Positions 1 through 5,898 of a DNA stretch of 7,381 nt are shown here, one piece after another. Source of the DNA: Firmicutes bacterium ZCTH02-B6 (lineage in GTDB: Bacteria; Bacillota; Limnochordia; Limnochordales; ZCTH02-B6). The position numbers and the translations under genes were made by a program. The stretch is from positions 1 to 7,381 of the forward strand of contig LZRQ01000176.1 of the NCBI GenBank assembly GCA_002159155.1, written 5' to 3'. The notes under the pieces were generated by a model that ran no database searches, had not been told where the DNA came from, and was given only the letters and a program-made list of their open reading frames with translations. Position 1 is the stretch's first letter. Each line of letters starts with the position of its first letter.

Positions 1-1829
1 CCCGGGCCTTGGGCAAACCCGAACCGGTCGTGCGGGCGGCGCGGCTTGCCAACGGCGTCAGGCCCGTCTACAAGCTGGTGGACACGTGTGCCGGCGAGTT
101 TGAGGCGCACACGCCTTACTTCTATTCCACCTACGAGCGGGAGAGCGAAGCGCGGCGCGACGGCCGGCCCAGTATCGTGATTCTCGGCGCCGGCCCCAAC
201 CGGATCGGGCAAGGACTGGAGTTTGACTACTGCTGCGTACAAGCGGCCATTGCGGCGCGCGAAATGGGGTATGCAGTGGCCATGGTCAACTGCAACCCCG
301 AGACGGTCAGCACCGACTATGACATCTCCGACCGGCTGTACTTTGAGCCTCTGACCCTCGAGGACGTGCTGCACATCGTCGAGGTAGAAAAGCCTGTCGG
401 GGTCATCGTGCAGTTTGGCGGCCAGACCCCGCTCAAGCTGGCCATGGCCCTCAAACAGGCCGGCGTGCCCATTTTGGGTACTGCACCCGAGTCGATCCAC
501 ATGGCCGAGGACCGGGAGGCGTTTCAGCGGCTTCTGGACGACCTTGGGCTCAAGCAAGCGCCGGGCGTTACGGTTCACTCGGTGGAAGAGGCCAAGGCAG
601 CGGCCCGGAAACTCGGATACCCGGTGCTGGTGCGGCCGTCCTACGTCCTCGGCGGGCGGGCGATGGAGATCGTCTACCACGAGGAGCACCTGGAGCGCTA
701 CGTGGAGGCCGCGGTGGCCGTAGACCCGGCGCAGCCCATCCTCATCGACTCTTATCTCCAGGGCGCCATCGAGCTCGATGTGGACGCGGTCAGCGACGGC
801 GTGCGGGTGACCATTGGCGGCATCCTGGAACATGTGGAGGAAGCCGGGGTGCATTCGGGGGACAGCGCCTGCTCTTTGCCTGCGACGCGGCTGCCTGCGG
901 CGGTGGCCGAGGAAGTGTGCCGGCAGGTGACGGTGCTGGCCAAAGCCTTGAAGGTGGTAGGGCTGATGAACGTCCAGTTTGCTTGGACGGGCGAGGAACT
1001 GTACGTCCTGGAGGTGAACCCACGGGCGTCCCGCACGGTGCCCTTTGTGAGCAAGGCGGTGGGCGTGCCCTTGGCTCAGGTGGCCACCAGGGTCATGCTG
1101 GGCGCGCCGCTCGAGCTGCCCCCGCGCCTGCCGGAGCCTAAGGGCGAGGTGGCCGTCAAGGAGGTCGTGTTCCCCTTCGTCAAGTTTGAAGGGATCGACC
1201 CGGTGCTGGGGCCGGAGATGCGGTCGACAGGCGAAGTGATGGCGTGGGGCAAGGACTTGGCCCTGGCGTACTGGAAGGCGCAGGCCGCGGCCGGGTCGCG
1301 CTTGCCCGACCAGGGCACCGTCTACTTGCAGGCGGGCCCGGTGCGCAGGAAGTCGCTGCTGCCGGCGGCGCGCGAACTCAAAGAACTGGGTTTTGACCTC
1401 GTGGCCGACCCGGCGACGGCGGCGTTCTTGGAAGAACACGGTCTACCTGTGGCGGTCATGGACGAAACCGACGGCGCCCGGGCCATGGAACGGGGGGAGA
1501 TCCAGGTGCTTGTGAGCCTGCCCGATCCCGTACAAAACCCGCGGCCGGGACGAGGCTTGCGGGAGCGGGCGGTGCGCCTGGGCGTACCCCTTTACACTAC
1601 CGGTTTCGGGGCGCATCTGGCGGCCCAGGCCATCACGGCATGGCGCAAACGCGGCGGCTGGCAGGTGCGCAGCATGCAAAGGCGCTACAAAGAACGGGCC
1701 AGGGAACGGGCCCGGGAGGCGAGACGGCTGTCCATGCACGGGCTGGAGCCGGCCGGCGTGCCGCTGACCACTACCGCGGTGGCCCAGGAGCCCCTATCCG
1801 GCCCGCAACCGTCGCCCCAGCCGGCATAA
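1..1829 (+). CDS. carB: Carbamoyl-phosphate synthase large subunit, C-terminal part (5' end outside window)
   Basis: This is the ammonia-dependent large chain of carbamoyl-phosphate synthase, which with CarA makes carbamoyl phosphate from glutamine, bicarbonate and 2 ATP for arginine and pyrimidine synthesis in the cytosol. The reading frame is open from nt 3 and gives 608 residues; the apparent TTG start at nt 9 is internal, because the protein already matches CarB there. In order I see the end of the oligomerisation domain (VDTCAGEFEAHTPYFYSTYE), the second pre-ATP-grasp domain (GPNRIGQGLEFDYC, NCNPETVSTDYD), the second ATP-grasp domain (RPSYVLGGRAMEIVY; metal-binding EVNPRASRTVPF) and the MGS allosteric domain from about nt 1314 to 1643. 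About the N-terminal half of the usual roughly 1070 residues is missing. After the MGS domain comes a 61-residue Arg-rich then Pro-rich tail. Nothing follows on this strand, so carB probably ends its operon. Whether it serves arginine or pyrimidine synthesis cannot be told. Confidence 0.97.
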   Translation, partial: RALGKPEPVVRAARLANGVRPVYKLVDTCAGEFEAHTPYFYSTYERESEARRDGRPSIVILGAGPNRIGQGLEFDYCCVQAAIAAREMGYAVAMVNCNPETVSTDYDISDRLYFEPLTLEDVLHIVEVEKPVGVIVQFGGQTPLKLAMALKQAGVPILGTAPESIHMAEDREAFQRLLDDLGLKQAPGVTVHSVEEAKAAARKLGYPVLVRPSYVLGGRAMEIVYHEEHLERYVEAAVAVDPAQPILIDSYLQGAIELDVDAVSDGVRVTIGGILEHVEEAGVHSGDSACSLPATRLPAAVAEEVCRQVTVLAKALKVVGLMNVQFAWTGEELYVLEVNPRASRTVPFVSKAVGVPLAQVATRVMLGAPLELPPRLPEPKGEVAVKEVVFPFVKFEGIDPVLGPEMRSTGEVMAWGKDLALAYWKAQAAAGSRLPDQGTVYLQAGPVRRKSLLPAARELKELGFDLVADPATAAFLEEHGLPVAVMDETDGARAMERGEIQVLVSLPDPVQNPRPGRGLRERAVRLGVPLYTTGFGAHLAAQAITAWRKRGGWQVRSMQRRYKERARERAREARRLSMHGLEPAGVPLTTTAVAQEPLSGPQPSPQPA

Positions 1830-1838
1830 GTGGGCGAC
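1811..1838. terminator. Weak stem-loop at the carB/dapL convergence
   Basis: GTCGCCC (1811-1817) is perfectly complementary to GGGCGAC (1832-1838), with a 14-nt loop that contains the carB stop codon. It spans the whole 12-bp gap between the convergent carB and dapL ends. No U-tract follows on either strand, so it is at best a bidirectional 3'-end structure and may be a chance pairing in GC-rich DNA. Confidence 0.2.
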
Positions 1839-1841
1839 TGC

Positions 1842-3104
1842 TCAGACTTTCCGGAGCGAGGTTTCCGGGAAGACGTACTCGGTTGTGGTAAGCCGGCGGC
1901 GGATCTCGTCGATGACGCGCCGCTCGTCGGCTTCGTCTTTGGCTTCGAAGGTGACCGAAAAGCGGACGTAAGCGCCAGCCTCGTCCCACGGGACGGTGGC
2001 GATGAGCTGATTGGCGATCAGCCACTCGGAGAAGTCGGCGGCCGTCGCAAAACGCTGGCCGTCAGCAGTGCCCGCGGGCGCTGGGACGTACATGTAGAAG
2101 CTCCCGCGGGACTTGTTGGCCGGAAAGCCGGCTGCCCTTAACGCCTCGGTGAGCATATCCATGCGCCGGCTATAGCGCCGGCACGCCGCCGCGGTGATCT
2201 CGGGCTGCTCCAAAGCCCGTATGGCCGCCCACTGGATAGCCCTGAACTGGCCGGAGTCCGTGTTGTCCTTCACTTCGGCGAAAGCCTTTACGGCCAGCTC
2301 GTTCCCGCACACCCACCCCAGCCTCCAGCCCGTCATGTTGAACGCCTTGGAGACGGAGTGCACCTCCACCGCCACTTCCTCCGCGCCGGGGATGGAGAGG
2401 ATGCTCAAAGGTTCCTCGCCGTCAAAGACGAGGGCGCCGTAGGCGGCGTCGTGGACGACGAGGATCTGATGGCGGCGGGCAAAGTCGACGACGTGGCTGA
2501 AAAATCCCCGGGTCGCCACGGCACCGGTCGGGTTGTTGGGGTAGTTGATGTAAAGAAGTTTGGCCCGGCGGCGCTGCTCCGGAGTCAGGCGCTCAAGATC
2601 CGGCAGAAACCCGTTTTCCGCGGTCAGCGGCAGTTCCACCACGTCCCCGCCGAGGTAGCGGGTGTAGGTGGCGAGTACGGGATAGCCGGGCACGGTGGTA
2701 ACGGTGATATCCCCTGGGTTGATGAAGGCCAGCGGCAAGAGGGCTAGGGCAGGCTTGGAGCCGATGCTGGGACAAATGTGCTGCTCCGGGTCGAGCCAGC
2801 CTACGCCGTAGGTGCGGGCCATGTAGCGGCAGGCGGCTTCGCGGAAAGGCATGATGCCGTTGTCCGCGTAGAAACGGTTTTCGGGCTTGGCAGCCTGCGC
2901 GGCCAACTCGGCCACGACGGAGGCGTCGGCCATCTGGTCGGGTTCGCCCACGCCCATGTCGATGAGCTCCACGTCCGGATGGGCCTGCCGGGCGGCTGCC
3001 ACCGCCGCTTTGATGCGGGCGAATTTATATGTCTTCCCTCCCAGTCCGAACCTCGCTCCGCCGATGCGCTCAGCCAAAAGGCCACGAACGATGCCTTCCG
3101 TCAC
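1842..3104 (-). CDS. dapL: LL-diaminopimelate aminotransferase
   Basis: This PLP-dependent fold-type I aminotransferase converts tetrahydrodipicolinate to LL-2,6-diaminopimelate with glutamate as amino donor, bypassing the succinylase/acetylase steps of lysine synthesis. The 420 residues show the class I/II signature set: YPNNPTG at 188-194, DAAYG at 219-223, SVSKAFNMTGWRLG with the probable Schiff-base lysine K253, and YVRFS with R381 as likely carboxylate ligand. The N-terminal block (ERIGGARFG, then ELIDMGVGEPDQMAD and NRFYADNGI) resembles, from memory, the Methanothermobacter/clostridial DapL2 group rather than the plant/Chlamydia group. I start it at the GTG at 3104, which overlaps the dapF stop as GTGA and has AAAGGAG 9 nt upstream; a longer frame to 3350 would run into dapF. 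The dapF neighbour, acting on its product, strongly supports DapL over a generic aspartate aminotransferase. Confidence 0.92.
   Translation of the reverse strand: MTEGIVRGLLAERIGGARFGLGGKTYKFARIKAAVAAARQAHPDVELIDMGVGEPDQMADASVVAELAAQAAKPENRFYADNGIMPFREAACRYMARTYGVGWLDPEQHICPSIGSKPALALLPLAFINPGDITVTTVPGYPVLATYTRYLGGDVVELPLTAENGFLPDLERLTPEQRRRAKLLYINYPNNPTGAVATRGFFSHVVDFARRHQILVVHDAAYGALVFDGEEPLSILSIPGAEEVAVEVHSVSKAFNMTGWRLGWVCGNELAVKAFAEVKDNTDSGQFRAIQWAAIRALEQPEITAAACRRYSRRMDMLTEALRAAGFPANKSRGSFYMYVPAPAGTADGQRFATAADFSEWLIANQLIATVPWDEAGAYVRFSVTFEAKDEADERRVIDEIRRRLTTTEYVFPETSLRKV
3101..3104 (-). other. dapF stop / dapL start overlap (GTGA)
   Basis: On the minus strand the TGA stop of dapF (3103-3101) shares two bases with the GTG start of dapL (3104-3102). 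This four-base junction is a common sign of translational coupling and means the two genes share one mRNA. Confidence 0.85.
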
Positions 3105-4027
3105 GACCGGGCGCTCCTTTCGTTGCCGCTGCCGGAGCGGAGCCACTCTTCGCTCAGCTCGCCGGTGCAGATGGTCTCGCACGGGCCGGACATGTACACA
3201 TGCCCGTCCGGTTTCCACTCGATGTCCAGATCGCCGCCCAACATGTGGACGGTCACCCGCCGGCCGGTCAGGTTGAGCAGGTGGGTCGCCACCGCGGCGG
3301 CGCAGGCGCCCGTGCCGCAGGCGTACGTCTCCCCGCTGCCCCTTTCCCAAACCCGCATGCGAAGATGGTCCGGGTCGACGACCTGGATAAATTCCACGTT
3401 GACGCCGTGGGGAAAGGCGGGGTGGTGCTCGAGGCGGGGACCAAGGCTGCGGACGGGCGCCTCATCCACGTCGTCCACCAGCAGCACGCAGTGGGGGTTG
3501 CCCATCGAGACCGCCGTCACGCGGTGTACCTCGTCGTCGACGCACAAGGGCGCGTCGAGCACGGGGCCGTCGTCCGTTGGTTGGGCACTGTCGCCGCGGC
3601 CTGACGCCGCCACCGCAGCCCAGGAGATGGGGATCTCGGACGGTTTCAGTCGCGGCTTGCCCATGTCCACCCTCACGGCTGAAACCGTGTCTCCCCGGCG
3701 GATGAGCTCGAGGTCGCGAATACCCGCCAGCGTTTCGACGCGCAGGCGGTCTCGTTTTATCAAGCCGGTGTCAGCCGCGTAGCGGGCCAGGCAGCGGATG
3801 CCGTTGCCGCACATTTCTCCTTCGCTGCCGTCGGCGTTGAACATGCGCATGCGCAGATCGGCCCGCTGCGAAGGGAGGATCAAAATTAGCCCGTCAGACC
3901 CGACGCCAAAGCCGGGGTCGCTGACCCGGCGGGCCAGGGTAGGCCAATCGACGGGCGGCTCCGGCTGGGTGACAAGATCGATGTAGACGTAACTGTTGCC
4001 CAGCCCATGCAGCTTGGCGAAACGCAT
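3101..4027 (-). CDS. dapF: Diaminopimelate epimerase
   Basis: DapF is a cofactor-independent epimerase that interconverts LL- and meso-diaminopimelate, supplying meso-DAP for peptidoglycan and for lysine. Both catalytic cysteines are present: C73 in MCGNGIRC and C237 in ACGTGACA. The substrate-binding segments HGLGNSY (8-14), FNADGSEGE (63-71), SMGNPH (174-179) and ERGSGET (228-234) are also intact. At 308 residues it is longer than usual (about 275-285); the extra length is mainly an insertion around residues 137-156, rich in Ala, Gly and Asp, between the two pseudo-symmetrical lobes, plus a short Ser/Arg tail. The ATG at 4027 is chosen because MRFAKLHGLGN is the family N terminus and GGAGG sits 8 nt upstream; the frame extends upstream to 4123 but that part is low-complexity. 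It is followed by an overlapping dapL and preceded, 120 bp away, by glnA. Confidence 0.96.
   Translation of the reverse strand: MRFAKLHGLGNSYVYIDLVTQPEPPVDWPTLARRVSDPGFGVGSDGLILILPSQRADLRMRMFNADGSEGEMCGNGIRCLARYAADTGLIKRDRLRVETLAGIRDLELIRRGDTVSAVRVDMGKPRLKPSEIPISWAAVAASGRGDSAQPTDDGPVLDAPLCVDDEVHRVTAVSMGNPHCVLLVDDVDEAPVRSLGPRLEHHPAFPHGVNVEFIQVVDPDHLRMRVWERGSGETYACGTGACAAAVATHLLNLTGRRVTVHMLGGDLDIEWKPDGHVYMSGPCETICTGELSEEWLRSGSGNERSARS
3114..3120 (-). promoter_or_regulatory. dapL ribosome binding site
   Basis: AAAGGAG lies inside the end of dapF, 9 nt before the dapL GTG. It decides the dapL start in a frame that stays open a further 246 bases upstream. Confidence 0.75.
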
Positions 4028-4035
4028 GGCTGCTT

Positions 4036-4040
4036 CCTCC
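4036..4040 (-). promoter_or_regulatory. dapF ribosome binding site
   Basis: GGAGG, within GGGGAGGAA, sits 8 nt before the ATG at 4027. It favours this start over the in-frame extension to 4123. Confidence 0.75.
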
Positions 4041-4106
4041 CCAGCCGCTGGCGTCATGCTGCGGCGAACCGGCGCATCGGGGGCGCCGCGCGACGGTGCC
4101 CGAGGC

Positions 4107-4124
4107 CGTGCCCCGGCGGGCACG
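4107..4124 (-). other. Stem-loop in the glnA-dapF spacer
   Basis: CGTGCCC (4107-4113) pairs perfectly with GGGCACG (4118-4124) around a 4-nt loop, 23 nt after the glnA stop codon. There is no U-tract after it on the minus strand, so it is not a canonical intrinsic terminator. It could instead stabilise or process the glnA message, leaving dapF-dapL at lower expression. The rest of the 120-bp spacer is GC-rich with no recognisable -10/-35 pair. Confidence 0.4.
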
Positions 4125-4147
4125 ACCCGGGCGTCACGTGCTACTCG

Positions 4148-5488
4148 TTAGTACCTGGCCAGGTACTCGTCCAGCTCCCACTGATGTACCTGCGTGCGGT
4201 AGGCGTCCCACTCGGCCCGCTTTGCGCGCAGGAAGGCGTCCACCACGTGCGGGCCCATGGCGTCGACGATCACCTGGTCGGCGAGGAAGCACTCCAGCGC
4301 CTCCTCCAGGCTCCCCGGCAGGCTGTCGATTCCCTTTTCGTGCCGCTCTACGGGCGTCATGTGGTAGATATTTTGCGTCACCTGCGGCGGCGGCACGAGG
4401 CCCTTGCGGATGCCGTCCAGTCCTGCCGCGACGACGGCGGCAAACGCCAGGTACGGATTGCACGACGGGTCCGGCGAGCGCAGCTCGACGCGGCTGGCCT
4501 TGCCACGGGCCGCCGGCACCCGGATGAGGGCGCTGCGGTTTTTGGCCGACCAGGAGATGTACACCGGCGCCTCATAGCCGGGTACCAGGCGCTTGTAGGA
4601 GTTGACCAGCGGGTTGGTGATAGCCGTGAACCCGCGGGCGTGCGCCAGCAGCCCCGCGATGAACTGATAAGCCGTCTTGCTCAAGCCCAACTCGTCGGCG
4701 GGGTCGGCAAAGGCGTTGTCGCCGTCCTTGGACAGGCTCAGGTGCGTGTGCATGCCCGAGCCGTTAATGCCAAAGATGGGTTTCGGCATAAACGTCGCAT
4801 GCAGGTTGTGCAAGTCCGCGATGACGCGGGTGACAAACTTGAACGTCACCAACCGGTCGGCCGTGGTCAGCGCATCGTCGTACTCAAAGTCGATCTCATG
4901 CTGGCCGATGGCGACCTCATGGTGCGACGCCTCCACGTTGAAGCCCATCGTGTCCAGCGTGGTGATGATGTCGCGCCGCACGTCCTCGCCGCGCTCGACG
5001 GGACCGAGGTCAAAATAGCCACCGGCGTCGTGAGTGATGGTCGTAGGCCGCCCTTCGGCGTCGCGGCGGAAAAGGAAGAACTCCGCTTCGGGGCCTGCGT
5101 TCACGGTAAATCCCAGGTCGGCCGCGGCCTTGAGCGCCCGCTTGAGCACGTGGCGCGGGTCGCCTTCAAAGGGCGTGCCGTCGGGCCGGTACACGTCGCA
5201 GATCAGGCGGGCAGTTGCCCCATCGGCGTGGTTGCGCCACGGGAACACCGCAAAGGTGTCGTAGTCCGGCCGCAGGTACATGTCGGATTCCTGGATGCGG
5301 GTGAAACCCTCGATGGACGAGCCGTCGAACATGATCTCGCCGTCGAGCGCCTTCTCCAATTGGCCGATAGGAATCTCCACGTTCTTGAGAACGCCCAAAA
5401 CATCCGTGAACTGCAGGCGGATAAACTTGACGTTGCGCTCCTTCGCGAGCTTAAGGATGTCGTCGCGCGTCAAACCCAAACCAGCCAT
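4148..5488 (-). CDS. glnA: Glutamine synthetase type I (GSI-alpha)
   Basis: GlnA condenses glutamate and ammonium with ATP to make glutamine; it is a cytosolic dodecamer. The 446 residues show the full family pattern: MFDGSSIEGF (53-62), the metal-binding AGPEAEFFLF (131-140), GINGSGMHTHLS (240-251), the flexible-loop region NPLVNSYKRLVPGYEAP (292-308) with E306, NRSALIRVP (317-325) and NPYLAFAA (344-351). R64 and E306 match, with a two-residue offset, Arg62 and Glu304 of the Bacillus subtilis enzyme (feedback inhibition; glutamate-binding loop). Length is typical of GSI-alpha, and the tyrosine adenylylation motif of the proteobacterial beta class is absent (the region reads DSLPGSLEEALE). 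I start it at MAGLGLTRDD (ATG at 5488) with AAGGAG 9 nt upstream; the frame's extension to 5572 does not look like GS. It is divergent from gltB, its metabolic partner. Confidence 0.98.
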   Translation of the reverse strand: MAGLGLTRDDILKLAKERNVKFIRLQFTDVLGVLKNVEIPIGQLEKALDGEIMFDGSSIEGFTRIQESDMYLRPDYDTFAVFPWRNHADGATARLICDVYRPDGTPFEGDPRHVLKRALKAAADLGFTVNAGPEAEFFLFRRDAEGRPTTITHDAGGYFDLGPVERGEDVRRDIITTLDTMGFNVEASHHEVAIGQHEIDFEYDDALTTADRLVTFKFVTRVIADLHNLHATFMPKPIFGINGSGMHTHLSLSKDGDNAFADPADELGLSKTAYQFIAGLLAHARGFTAITNPLVNSYKRLVPGYEAPVYISWSAKNRSALIRVPAARGKASRVELRSPDPSCNPYLAFAAVVAAGLDGIRKGLVPPPQVTQNIYHMTPVERHEKGIDSLPGSLEEALECFLADQVIVDAMGPHVVDAFLRAKRAEWDAYRTQVHQWELDEYLARY

Positions 5489-5497
5489 TGTCCTACA

Positions 5498-5503
5498 CTC
5501 CTT
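5498..5503 (-). promoter_or_regulatory. glnA ribosome binding site
   Basis: AAGGAG lies 9 nt before the ATG at 5488. It selects the MAGLG start over the upstream in-frame codons reaching to 5572. Confidence 0.75.
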
Positions 5504-5551
5504 GCTTACCGAGTGGGTTTTCCCTGGGTGCGTCAGGGTCTGTCCCGGGAG

Positions 5552-5566
5552 CCAGGAATTCCCTGG
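5552..5566. repeat. Operator-like dyad, copy 1
   Basis: CCAGGAATTCCCTGG is an inverted repeat (CCAGG/CCTGG around AATTC) that also contains the 8-bp palindrome GGAATTCC. It lies 63 bp upstream of the glnA start, inside the probable leader. It shares 12 of 15 bases with the site at 5657-5671, exactly 105 bp away. It may be a protein-binding operator or an RNA hairpin; no known regulator motif is recognised. Confidence 0.35.
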
Positions 5567-5584
5567 AGTCACCAGGGGGAGGTG

Positions 5585-5652
5585 GTGCCGGCACGCGGGC
5601 GCCCGTCGCCCAGCGCGCCGCTGGGCCGCTCCACAGCCGGCCGGATCTGTGG
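5585..5652 (-). other. Tandem hairpins in the presumed glnA leader
   Basis: Four dyads follow one another closely: GTGCCGGCAC (5585-5594, perfect palindrome), CGGGCGCCCG (5596-5605, perfect palindrome), GCCCAGCG/CGCTGGGC (5608-5615 with 5619-5626, 8-bp stem, 3-nt loop) and CCACAG/CTGTGG (5631-5636 with 5647-5652, 10-nt loop). Downstream towards glnA come TCCCGGGA (5543-5550) and CCCTG/CAGGG (5522-5526 with 5534-5538). If transcribed, this would be a heavily folded 5' leader. GC richness makes some such pairings expected by chance. Confidence 0.4.
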
Positions 5653-5656
5653 GGGT

Positions 5657-5671
5657 CCAGGAATTTTATGG
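5657..5671. repeat. Operator-like dyad, copy 2
   Basis: CCAGGAATTTTATGG repeats the first nine and last three bases of the dyad at 5552-5566 and keeps the outer CCA/TGG symmetry. It lies directly downstream (glnA direction) of the best glnA -10 candidate, so it would overlap the transcription start. That is a classical repressor position, but binding is inference. Confidence 0.35.
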
Positions 5672-5674
5672 TTC

Positions 5675-5704
5675 ATATTATTTCGGTCCGGGAGCTGCCC
5701 GCAA
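5675..5704 (-). promoter_or_regulatory. Candidate glnA promoter
   Basis: On the minus strand TTGCGG (5704-5699) and TAATAT (5680-5675) are 18 bp apart, matching three and four of six sigma-70/sigma-A consensus bases. It sits in the only AT-rich part of the gap. Another possible -10, TAAAAT, lies inside the dyad at 5657-5671 but has no good -35. A start here would give a glnA leader of roughly 180 nt. Confidence 0.3.
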
Positions 5705-5746
5705 GGGGGAAACGCCAAAGTATACGCGATACATTCGGGCAATTTA

Positions 5747-5775
5747 TTGCGCTCTGGGACATCACCTTCTAGAAT
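5747..5775 (+). promoter_or_regulatory. Candidate gltB promoter
   Basis: TTGCGC (5747-5752) and TAGAAT (5770-5775) are separated by 17 bp; the -10 matches five of six consensus bases and the -35 three. The predicted start near 5782 leaves a leader of about 115 nt before gltB. This is the best sigma-A-like pair in the intergenic region, but it is not strong. Confidence 0.4.
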
Positions 5776-5794
5776 TCTCCCACAACACCCTATT

Positions 5795-5834
5795 GCGGGA
5801 AACCGGCGGTCCGCAGCCAGGCGAGCGGGAAACC
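5795..5834 (+). repeat. Direct repeat GCGGGAAACC, two copies 30 bp apart
   Basis: GCGGGAAACC occurs at 5795-5804 and again at 5825-5834, a start-to-start distance of exactly 30 bp, just downstream of the candidate gltB promoter. In RNA each copy can form a small hairpin: CGG-GAAA-CCG (GNRA loop) for the first and CGGG-AAA-CCCG for the second. It could be a tandem operator about three helical turns apart, or a leader RNA element. Confidence 0.35.
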
Positions 5835-5841
5835 CGGAGCA

Positions 5842-5864
5842 GGGGCTGTGTGGGGATTAGCCCC
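5842..5864 (+). other. Hairpin in gltB leader
   Basis: GGGGCT (5842-5847) is complementary to AGCCCC (5859-5864) with an 11-nt loop; an alternative fold pairs TGGGG (5851-5855) with CCCCA (5861-5865). There is no run of T after it, so it does not look like an intrinsic terminator or attenuator by itself. Confidence 0.3.
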
Positions 5865-5883
5865 AGGGCGACGGGCCGCCTGT

Positions 5884-5890
5884 GGGAGGA
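5884..5890 (+). promoter_or_regulatory. gltB ribosome binding site
   Basis: GGGAGGA is followed by 8 nt and then the ATG at 5899. It sets the gltB start, which puts the catalytic cysteine at residue 22. The stretch 5881-5890 is also complementary to 5775-5784 further up the leader. Confidence 0.75.
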
Positions 5891-5898
5891 GCGGTTCC

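Larger units (their letters stand above)
5489..5898. promoter_or_regulatory. Divergent glnA/gltB control region
   Basis: These 410 bp contain no convincing gene. The half nearest glnA (5521-5660) is GC-rich and packed with short palindromes and hairpins. The middle (5660-5780) is the most AT-rich part of the window and holds the promoter candidates for both directions. The half nearest gltB (5790-5898) is a GC-rich leader with a direct repeat and a hairpin. I looked for a T-box signature, a GlnR/TnrA box (TGTNA-N7-TNACA) and the cyanobacterial glutamine riboswitch, and did not recognise any of them. Confidence 0.7.

Noticed and set aside
9..11. TTG as a true start codon for the first gene.
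   Set aside because: The frame is open to the window edge and the protein at this point already matches the interior of CarB, so the gene begins outside the window.
2778..3782. A 334-codon plus-strand frame antisense to dapL and dapF.
   Set aside because: It is a shadow of the two real minus-strand genes, crosses their boundary without regard to it, and has Ser/Arg-rich content with no recognisable domain.
4107..4124. Intrinsic terminator after glnA.
   Set aside because: The 7-bp stem is good but no U-tract follows on the minus strand, so it is listed only as a stem-loop.
4028..4147. A separate promoter for dapF-dapL in the glnA-dapF spacer.
   Set aside because: The 120 bp are GC-rich throughout and contain no acceptable -10/-35 pair, so read-through from glnA or a promoter inside glnA is more likely.
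4007..5860. A very long plus-strand open frame (617 codons) antisense to glnA and the whole dapF-glnA spacer.
   Set aside because: It lies opposite a certain glnA, the translation is Arg/Val/His-rich without any family motif, and long antisense frames are expected in GC-rich codon usage. No ribosome site or promoter supports it.
5489..5898. T-box, GlnR/TnrA box or glutamine riboswitch upstream of glnA or gltB.
   Set aside because: No AGGGTGGNACCGCG-like sequence, no TGTNA-N7-TNACA, and no recognisable glnA-riboswitch core could be read on either strand.
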